Below the pieces are notes generated by a model. The model worked only from the letters and a program-made list of their open reading frames with translations, did no database searches and was not told the DNA's origin. This document shows, in pieces, positions 17,980-24,887 of a stretch of DNA of 24,887 nt; the first letter of the stretch is position 1, and every line of letters starts with the position of its first letter. Source of the stretch: Priapulus caudatus. Taxonomy: Eukaryota > Priapulida > Priapulimorpha > Priapulimorphida > Priapulidae. The stretch is from NCBI RefSeq assembly GCF_000485595.1, contig NW_014577496.1, positions 322,581-347,467 on the forward strand, read 5' to 3'. Position numbers and translations under genes: made by a program.

Positions 17980-19055
17980 GTTTGACCAAAGTCGACTGTG
18001 GCATATTGTACATCGGTAAATATTTGCGGCTGGTGGTTTTGCGGTTCTGGTAAAATTTCCTAAAAGATCTAAATTTTACCCTTTTTAAATTTGCGGACAT
18101 CTAAAACAGCCAGCTAAAATAAAGAAATCCCTTCAGTTTACTCGAATCCCTTCAGAAAACAGGCAAATTAAACGGGTTACAGTAGTAGTAGATTGATATT
18201 AGAAGTTGGGTCGGTTATGGGGTGCGGTTGCTACCTTAGTCGTTTTAAAAAGATCTTCATTGTAGTGACATTTTGGCGTGAGCATGTCTGTTGTTGAAAA
18301 GCCTTGTGAATGAATGTTGCCACTTTGATGTAGATGTTGGAAGCCGCTGGCAAACGTGAAAAGCAACAATAGCTGCCGTGGGAGAACACAGGGGTGGAGG
18401 TATAAGAGTCGCGAGTTTGTCAAAATTTGGCTGGAGACTTGTTTATATCACTAGAGTAGGCAAGTCTGATATAGAAATTGAAATCCGCTGTAGGTGAAGA
18501 GAAAAGGTTTGCGTCCAGATAGGTCAAGTTTATGACACGGCGCGGATAGGACTCTTGTGAGACATGGGCTACCAGTGAGGATTCCCGGCTCTAGAATATA
18601 GTCGTGGGGTTTCCATAATGTTATAGTCTGGTGCCGTTTGCAGAGTCCTTTAAGTAATACTAGCTTTGCGTAATAGCTAAGATCTATTGCTGCCTGGTTT
18701 TTTAAAATGAGGCCGTGTGTGGAGGCATGCACTCGCTAGGGGTAGGAGTGAAGGAATTCTATGGGTAGTTGTTTAAAGGCCTCGTTTTCATCATGGCGAG
18801 ATGGCTTTGTCTGCACGGTGTAGGTTTTGACAACCTGGTATTTGGTGTGACTGTTATATTATATTCATGCTAAAATATATGTACGTATCGTAAACGCTAA
18901 GACAGTTTTTGTGCGTGTGCAGAATAATGTCGGACACAGAAAAAGAAGTGGATCGATATTATAAATGATCGCAGACACACTATTTCTTCAATGACAGATC
19001 AGGAGCATAATTAATAATATAAGAGACAATAAACCGTCGATTCTTGTTATCACTT
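17980..19055. other. Unassigned sequence upstream of the receptor gene
   Basis: About 1.1 kb with two modest minus-strand open frames (18199-18423 and 18451-18732) that have no recognisable domain or promoter. Probably old repeat sequence. Confidence 0.35.
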
Positions 19056-19059
19056 CCAC

Positions 19060-19560
19060 ATATGTATATCAGTCACAGCACACGTACATGTACAATCTCA
19101 GTTTAGTCAGCGTACGTACATCTGCGTCACAGTCTGAGTCACATACGCACATCTCAGAATCTAACAGTCAGAAGTACGCTAAATTCTCAACTCTACAGTT
19201 CAATAACGCACATCTCAATCTAAGTCACATACGGCACATCTAAATGCTAGCCAGTCACATACGGCAAGATCTCAATCTACAGTCACATTATTACCGTGTA
19301 TTTTGGATGAGGGTTATTGCCTCGCAAAAGTCTTAAAACGTTATCTGGGACAGAAGCTTATTTGGTCTAGAGAGGATATGCACTGGCCCTAGCGTAGGCG
19401 TTGTTGTACATCTCAGTACTATGCAGTCACATACGTAACACTGAGTTTACAGTCACACATCTCAATCTACTGTCACATACCGTACGTAGCCTCGTAGGCG
19501 CCTACATCTACATACAGTTAACACGTACAACGGTAGGCCTACATGCATACACGTCACATG
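19060..19560. repeat. Minisatellite, unit about 27 bp, interrupted
   Basis: Diverged units of the type CACATACGGCACATCTCAAT followed by CTACAGT, from about 19060 to 19290 and again from about 19405 to 19490, fading by 19560. The 115 bases between (19290-19405) are unrelated, so the array was interrupted or two arrays abut. Confidence 0.65.
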
Positions 19561-20170
19561 ATTATGATACGGCGTACAAACCCATTCTCACGCACTTGAA
19601 CATGAAAACCCGTATCTACTCACTCAACGCAATGGAAAGCTCACATGATCACATTGAATGGCACAATTAATTACACTAATAACGATATTATGAGTAGTTA
19701 TTTAAGATTTATCTTGCCTGTGTGCCGATTCGCCTGTGTTGTTTGTTAGACCAGGAAGGTCGAACAACAAGTTTGAGTACATTTAACAGCGCCGCGACAA
19801 TGAGCAGGACGCACTTCCTCTCCCTTTGTTTGACTGTCACTCACGTGTAGTTGTACGCATTCAGCCTTACGTTTCTGCTCTTTACTCACTGTTGCATTAT
19901 GACCAATACAACTGTTTGTGGTACGTTAATTTACTAGTTCGTGTTTGCTTCTTGTCTTACGCTGTTGCTATGCTTCACACCTACGGCCTTTTCCCCACAC
20001 CCTAGAAGTACGAGGTTACATTAGCATGCACGCGGAGGTCTACACACATTTCCTCCTTTGCTGTTGATCATAAGCGCTGCGCGCGGATAAGACGCGCAGT
20101 TCCGCGGGATATGCGCACGCGACCGCGGGGATGTTCAAGTATGAAGCGCTGTCCGCAGTGGAGACGTGCG
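19561..20170. other. Unassigned sequence
   Basis: No gene or clear repeat until the third palindrome. A GC-rich, GCGCGC-containing patch lies at 20070-20140, just outside the palindrome's left end. Confidence 0.35.
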
Positions 20171-20764
20171 CCAAATTCAGGCCCGGCGGCAAATTTTTTT
20201 TCCTACACGTTATATCCATCGCAGAGTTTTGAACTCCTCTGATTGGCTGCTTTAATTTGCTTTTACTCAACAAACCTTCAAAACAAGATAACAAACGCTA
20301 TTTGCAAATATTTGTTATCGGTGGATAAGTAAGTTTTGATGTATTTTCTATGAAAAACACACATTTTATTCAATATAAAATATAATATCACTATAATTAC
20401 AATTCTTTGTGTAAATGTGTTATTTTTATCGTTAACGTTAAGTTATGAGAGGGTCTGGGCTCTCGTAACACTATACGTACTCGTTGACGCTAGACTGAGC
20501 AAAAAGTAAACAAACCTTTGTTATTAAACGACACTTATGTGTTAGTACTTGTTTACATTTAAAAATACATGTACACAAAGAATTGAAAATTATAGTGATA
20601 TTATATTTTCATCTTAATCTTAAGTTATGAGAGGGTCTGGGCGCTCGTAATACTACATACGTACGCATATGTCCTCGTACTATAGTCAAAGAGCATACAT
20701 TGATATATTGATATCAATATAGGCTCTTTGCTATAGTATAGCCCTTCGCTTCGTCGCAGGAGGA

Positions 20765-20895
20765 ATTTATAAATTATAAATATGTAATAATATATAAAAT
20801 AATATATTTAATATATAATATATATATATATATAATCATATATTTAATATATAATATATATAATTATTTTAATATATATAATAACTTATCATTTT
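20765..20895. repeat. AT-rich TATATA tract
   Basis: Repeats of TAATATATA words, partnered by the inverted tract near 22250-22360 in the right arm. It would melt easily; no coding content. Confidence 0.8.
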
Positions 20896-21280
20896 TAATT
20901 TATTGCATTATAAGATAATTGTATCATAGCAAAGGTTCGAATAAGGGTTTCGTGCGACTTTAATCAATTTTTATTCTCCCATTTTTTTATCTTGTTAGAT
21001 GTTTCCTATTCATTATCTTCTGATGAAATCGATCTTTTTCTTTCATAATACATTTTTTCAAATATATATTATATTCTTTGGAGTCCGTATATGGATTCTT
21101 TGGAGTCCACGTATGAGATGACTGGCTCCAGATTATGATTGAATTAGCGATAAAGGATGTTTTAAGTGGGTTCCCCATATTTCATAGTTGCAAGCCTAAA
21201 TATGGAACAATGTAATAATTAATTAAATTGATGGCTATATTAGGGTTTATTATTATTGTAGTTCCTGTCCCATTAATTTT

Positions 21281-21872
21281 ATAAGGGACAGTAGCCTCTA
21301 GGATTTTACTGCATACTCTGTACTTACTGTTAAACAAATCGTCTATTCTCACACGTATTTGTTACAGATTACCTAATTTAATTGTTATAATTGTTTTACA
21401 CATCAACGCTACGAAATTGAACGCGCGCATGACACCCGCGACCGTGCTGCCACCCCAAAAAAGTTGCGTATTTGACATTTATTTTGCAGGTTACAGACCG
21501 AGGGCTAATCACAAAAGTGCAATATGTATTTATACCTAAATGCTATTTAACGAACGATATTTATTTTAGGCAGAATTTATCCATATTATAACTGAAACTA
21601 TATGTCGTTTCTAAGATATTACAATCCTTTTGCTTTAAGCAGCACCCTCGGTCTGTAGCCTTGGCTGGGAAAGTGGTTTTGCGCAACTTATCAGATTCGT
21701 GCGCTTTGAGTGGCGCCACCGTCGTTGTAATCAAACTGTTGTCGTTAGTTTTAAAACATTTTTTAAGAATATTTCTAATGGTGATTGAACCATAAAACTT
21801 TTTATGTAGCGTGAAATTAACCTAAATTAGCTGAAAATAAACCCTAAACCTAGAGTAAACTCTCTCCTTTAA
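21281..21872 (+). mobile_element. TTAA-flanked non-autonomous element, copy 1
   Basis: About 590 bp. The left end is ATAAGGGACAGTAGCCTCTAGG (the TTAA apparently mutated); the right end is CCTAGAGTAAACTCTCTCC followed by TTTAA (TTAA at 21869-21872). The ends are imperfect inverted repeats of an AAAGGGACAGT type. An inverted copy lies at 24113-24710 with clean TTAA on both sides. TTAA targets with TTAAAGG-like ends fit Kolobok/T2-type or piggyBac-type MITEs. No transposase. It sits in the loop of the large palindrome and contains a smaller MITE. Confidence 0.7.
21494..21655. mobile_element. Mariner-type MITE nested in the TTAA element, copy 1
   Basis: 162 bp with 11-base perfect terminal inverted repeats CAGACCGAGGG / CCCTCGGTCTG, flanked by TA on each side (21492-21493 and 21656-21657). 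These are the hallmarks of a Tc1/mariner-derived MITE. The same insertion exists in the second copy (24324-24498), so it predates the spread of the host element. Confidence 0.75.
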
Positions 21873-23048
21873 GTATACACCACTAGATTCCCCAGTGTTG
21901 TTCTTTCAATTCCAAGCTGGAGCAGTCATCTCATACGGTAGACTCCACGAATCAATTCAATAGAATTACGTACCTTCTTCTTCCACCAACAAATGGTAAC
22001 GGCATTACTTGGGTGGAGACAAAATTTTAAGATAAATAATATTAGAAAAAATTAATGTAATATGAGAGAAAACAATTAATCCCATCAGTAGAAAAAAGAC
22101 AAAATAATATAATATATATTTGAAAAAATGTATTATGAAACAAAATGATCGATTTCATCAAAATATAATGAATAGGAAGCATAAAAAGAAAAAAAGATCG
22201 ATTACAGTTGCACGAAACCCTTATTCAAACCTCTGCTATGATATCATTTTTATTTTTATTTGTTATTATATATATTAAAATAATTATATATATTATATAT
22301 GATTATATATATATTCAATATATTATTTTATATATTATTACATATTTATAATTTATAAATTCCTCCTGCGACGGAGCGAAGGGCTATATCAATATATCAA
22401 TGTATGCTCTTTGACTATAGTACGAGGACGTATGCGTACGTATGTAGTATTACGAGCGCCCAGACCCTCTCATAACTTAAGATTAAGATGAAAATATAAT
22501 ATCACTATAATTGCAATTCTTTGTATACATGTATTTTCAAATGTAAACAAGTACTAACACATAAGTGTCGTTTAATAACAAAGGTTTGTTTACTTTTTGC
22601 TCAGTCTAGCGTCAACGAGTACGTATAGCTCTCGTACTAGTCTATAACCCTTAGCTCCTTCCTCCTGCGACGGAGCGAAGGGCTACTCTGTAGTACGAGT
22701 ACGTATATACGTATGTAGTAAATGTTACGAGAGCCCAGACTTTCTCATAACTTAACGTTAACGATGAAAATAACACATTTACACACAGAATTGTAATTAT
22801 AGTAATATTATATTTTACATTGAGTAAAATGTGTGTTTTTCATAGAAAATACATCAGAGATATATTAACAAATATTCACAAATGGCGTGTGTTCTCTTGT
22901 TTGAAAAGTTTGTTGAGTCAAAGCAAATCAAAGCAGCCAATTAGAGGAGCTCAAAACTCTGCGATAGATATAACGTGTAGGGAAAAAAACTCGCTGTCCG
23001 GCGCACAGCGGTCAGTGGATGGTCTGTGATTTTAGAAAATGACAATGA

Positions 23049-23510
23049 TTATATATGGACGATATTCTAGTAATTGGAGATTATAAAACAGTAACAAAAA
23101 TCGCTCAGTCATGCTCCAGATCAACCATCAGATCAGTCATGTCAGTCAACCAAGTAATCAAAAAATGCACCAAATATTCATACCTAGAGGATTTCATTAA
23201 TAATATAGAAGGTTATAACAATATGATAAGAGTCCGAACTGAAAAATGTAGGTTTATGATGAGAGAAATATTATCATGGGCAGAAGAGCAAACTTGGAAA
23301 TCATACTATAGAAGCAAGAGTGAAATTATACAAATGCACAGTTTTACCTTCCTTCCTAAATAACAGTGAAACATGGACTAACTTAACTAAGGAAGAAGTA
23401 AAAAATGTTGGAGTATTTCCAAAATAAGTGCCTGCGCAAAATAATAATCACGCAGAAAACGCCAAAAAATCTACGGAAAGGCATTGAAAGACGATGAAAA
23501 CTCCAAGGAA
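23049..23510 (+). pseudogene. Non-LTR retrotransposon reverse-transcriptase remnant
   Basis: Begins in the catalytic palm with YMDDILVIG (YMDD at 23052-23063; most non-LTR enzymes have Y[AV]DD). It continues to a YSYLEDFINNIEGY segment equivalent to the FKYLG.xI motif, an NSETWT word (about 23360-23380) equivalent to YGSETWTL, and FQNKCLRKI (about 23418-23444), the thumb-region motif. The last two need frame changes. The 5' part is missing where the palindrome ends (about 23005), and no 3' UTR or tail is seen before the Gypsy LTR at 23556. Dead copy; the clade is not resolved. Confidence 0.75.
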
Positions 23511-23555
23511 AGATACGGAGAAATCAGTCAAAATAACGTATAGTTTTCTATACGT

Positions 23556-23751
23556 TGTAAGGTTTGATCCTTACACGGTCGGTTCTCCTGGTCGTCTGGT
23601 GGAATGAAGCGCGCCGAGTCAACCCCGGGCGGTCCTTATATACGTCCACTGCCGTGGCCTTGTCAGGCTTGCAGTGAATCCCGTGTCGAAGCATGTATGT
23701 GAATCCTGTAGAATGGCTTCGATCCGTATGTGGCGGTGTTGACCCCTTACA
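23556..23751 (-). repeat. Short LTR of a Gypsy-type element
   Basis: Read on the minus strand it starts TGTAAGG and ends CCTTACA, a perfect 7-base inverted pair, 196 bp. A TATATAAGG promoter element sits at 23633-23641. It directly follows a polypurine tract, so it is the 3' LTR. No second LTR is inside the window. Confidence 0.75.
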
Positions 23752-23769
23752 TTCTCCCCTCCTTCGAAG
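23752..23769 (-). promoter_or_regulatory. Polypurine tract of the Gypsy-type element
   Basis: On the minus strand CTTCGAAGGAGGGGAGAA immediately precedes the LTR's TGTAAGG. That is the expected position for the plus-strand DNA primer of an LTR retrotransposon. Confidence 0.75.
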
Positions 23770-23975
23770 CAGAGTCCCGGCGGAGAGTCTGTAATGCCAA
23801 CGTACTACATGCACCACGCACTATGTACACTCCCAACAGCATTGGGTATGTGTTGTTGCTGCCATTGCTCATAGCACAACAACAGCTGTTGGCGCATAAT
23901 TGGCAGGTTACTCGTTTTTTCCCCTGTTGAGTTACGCATCTACTCTGACGTATTTACATGGATTAATTACATATA

Positions 23976-24108
23976 TTATCCGATCAGCTTCAGCTGATCG
24001 ATATGACAAACACACTCTTTGTCATTCACATCCGCCAAAATAACGTTCAAGTGTGACGTCATTCGTAATACCGTATAGGGACCCTTGGACCGGGGGGTAG
24101 TTTCGCAC
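23976..24108 (-). pseudogene. 3' end of Gypsy-type pol (integrase C-terminus), truncated
   Basis: A minus-strand frame ending at TAA 23976-23978 encodes about 40 residues with the GPY motif, a hydrophobic strand, and a C-terminal HIDQLK word. These are typical of the chromatin-binding GPY/F module at the end of metavirus-type integrases. A ~200-base 3' UTR separates it from the polypurine tract. Its upstream side is cut off by the TTAA-flanked element at 24109-24714. The rest of gag-pol is not in the window. Confidence 0.7.
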
Positions 24109-24714
24109 TTAAAGGGAGAGTTTACTCTAGGTTCTAGGGTTATTTTCAGCTAATTTAGGTTATAATTACACTACATAAAAAATTTCATGGTTCAATCACC
24201 ATTACAAATATTATTAACAAATGTTTTAAAACTAACGACTACAGTTTGATTACAGCGACGGTGACGCCAATCAAAGCGCACGATTTGATAAGTTGCGCAA
24301 AACCACTTTCCAGCCAAGGGCTACAGACCGAGGGTGTTTCTTATTTATTCATTTAAAAGCAAAAGAATTGTAATATCTTATAAACGACATATAGTTTCAG
24401 TTATAATATGGATAAATTTGCCCTAAATTGAATATCGTTCGGTTAAATAGCATTTAGGTATAAATATAATTGCAGTTTTGTGATTAGCCCTCTGTCTGTA
24501 ACGTGCAAAATAAATTGTCAAATACGCAACTTTTTCGGGGTGGCAGCACGGTCGCGGGTGTCATGGCGCCGTTCAAATTTCGTAGCGTTGATGTGTAAAT
24601 AATTATAACAATTAAATTAGGTCTTTGGTAACAAATACGTGTGGGTATAGACGATTTGTTATACAGTAAGTACAGTTGTATGCAGTAAAATCCTAGAGGC
24701 TACTGTTCCTTTAA
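24109..24714 (-). mobile_element. TTAA-flanked element, inverted copy 2
   Basis: Inverted relative to 21281-21872 and alignable over its whole length. The TTAA at 24109-24112 and 24711-24714 brackets a 598-bp body with ends AAAGGGAGAGTTTACTCTAGG and CCTAGAGGCTACTGTTCC. It interrupts the Gypsy-type pol remnant, so it is younger than that element. The same TA-flanked MITE is nested in it (24324-24498). Confidence 0.8.
24324..24498. mobile_element. Mariner-type MITE, copy 2
   Basis: Left end CAGACCGAGGG after TA (24322-24323), right end CCCTCTGTCTG before TA (24499-24500). 175 bp, at the orthologous place inside the host element. Confidence 0.75.
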
Positions 24715-24887
24715 TTGTTATAATTATTTACACATCAACGCTACGAAATTTGAACGGTGCCATGACACCCGCGACCGTGCTGCCACCCCGAAAAAGTTGC
24801 GTATTTGACATTTTGCAGGTTACTGACCGAGGGCTAATCACAAAAGTGCAATTATATTTATACCTAAATGCTATTTAACCGAACGAT
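24715..24887 (+). mobile_element. TTAA element, partial copy 3 (runs off the window)
   Basis: From TTGTTATAATTATTTACACATC onward this repeats 21378-21560 in the direct orientation, and thus forms an inverted pair with 24420-24610. The first ~95 bases of the element are missing, and the nested MITE begins at 24823. It starts exactly at the TTAA that ends copy 2. Confidence 0.75.

Larger units (their letters stand above)
20175..23005. mobile_element. 2.8-kb palindrome with nested palindromic arms
   Basis: The left arm (about 20175-21145) is repeated inverted as the right arm (about 21905-23005). Anchors are CCTACACGTTATATC (20205) with the inverse at 22967-22981, AGAGGGTCTGGGC blocks, a TATA-rich block (20800-20890 with 22250-22350), a GAAATCGATC block (21025 with 22150), and a GTATGAGATGACTGG block (21110 with 21935). 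Each arm is internally palindromic: 20375-20415 inverts at 20570-20612, with a similar arrangement at 22490-22800. No intact transposase; frames such as the minus one at 20987-21178 are short. The loop holds an inserted TTAA-type element. A large non-autonomous DNA transposon or an inverted dimer of one. Confidence 0.7.

Noticed and set aside
18451-18732. 93-codon minus-strand frame as a small gene
   Set aside because: No recognisable domain, promoter or repeat relationship; length is within chance expectation.

Overview
The window looks like a piece of an animal (metazoan, probably invertebrate) nuclear genome. The only intact gene is an intronless multi-immunoglobulin-domain membrane receptor with signal peptide, transmembrane helix and tyrosine-bearing tail. 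It has eukaryotic promoter elements (CCAAT, TATA, good Kozak context). Nearly everything else is transposable-element or satellite DNA. I cannot name the species. A run of 25 Ns (11035-11059) marks a scaffold gap. Copies of the repeats differ from each other by many one-base indels, whereas the 2.2-kb receptor frame is clean. Repeat regions may therefore be under-polished, and frameshifts in transposon genes should be read with caution.

Layout. 1-1060 and 14212-15375 are two direct copies of a ~1.1-kb LTR-like unit starting TGTAAGG, each with several CCAAT boxes and a TATA box on the + strand. Between them lie a CT microsatellite with a duplicated ~230-bp repeat (2100-2890), an unrecognised GC-rich frame (3091-3594), and a 4.4-kb imperfect palindrome (4030-8452). 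That palindrome consists of two head-to-head copies of a PIF/Harbinger-type DNA transposon. Then come a separate 2.06-kb foldback structure made of 10-bp tandem units (8476-10531), a ~33-bp minisatellite (10555-10795), the gap, a GA-rich element with short terminal inverted repeats (11263-11952) and unassigned sequence with a GC-rich end (12000-14160).

15486-17672 (minus) is the Ig receptor. 17750-20170 is mostly unassigned, with a minisatellite at 19060-19560. 20175-23005 is a third long palindrome, interrupted in its loop by a ~590-bp TTAA-flanked element that itself carries a TA-flanked mariner-type MITE. 23049-23510 is a non-LTR reverse-transcriptase remnant. 23556-24108 is the 3' end of a Gypsy-type LTR retrotransposon on the minus strand (integrase tail, polypurine tract, short LTR), cut by an inverted copy of the TTAA element (24113-24710). 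A third, partial copy of that element runs off the window.

The theme is nested inverted repeats: at least four long palindromes in 25 kb. The most notable are the head-to-head Harbinger dimer with a ~12-bp junction and the adjacent foldback built of alternating purine-pyrimidine decamers.
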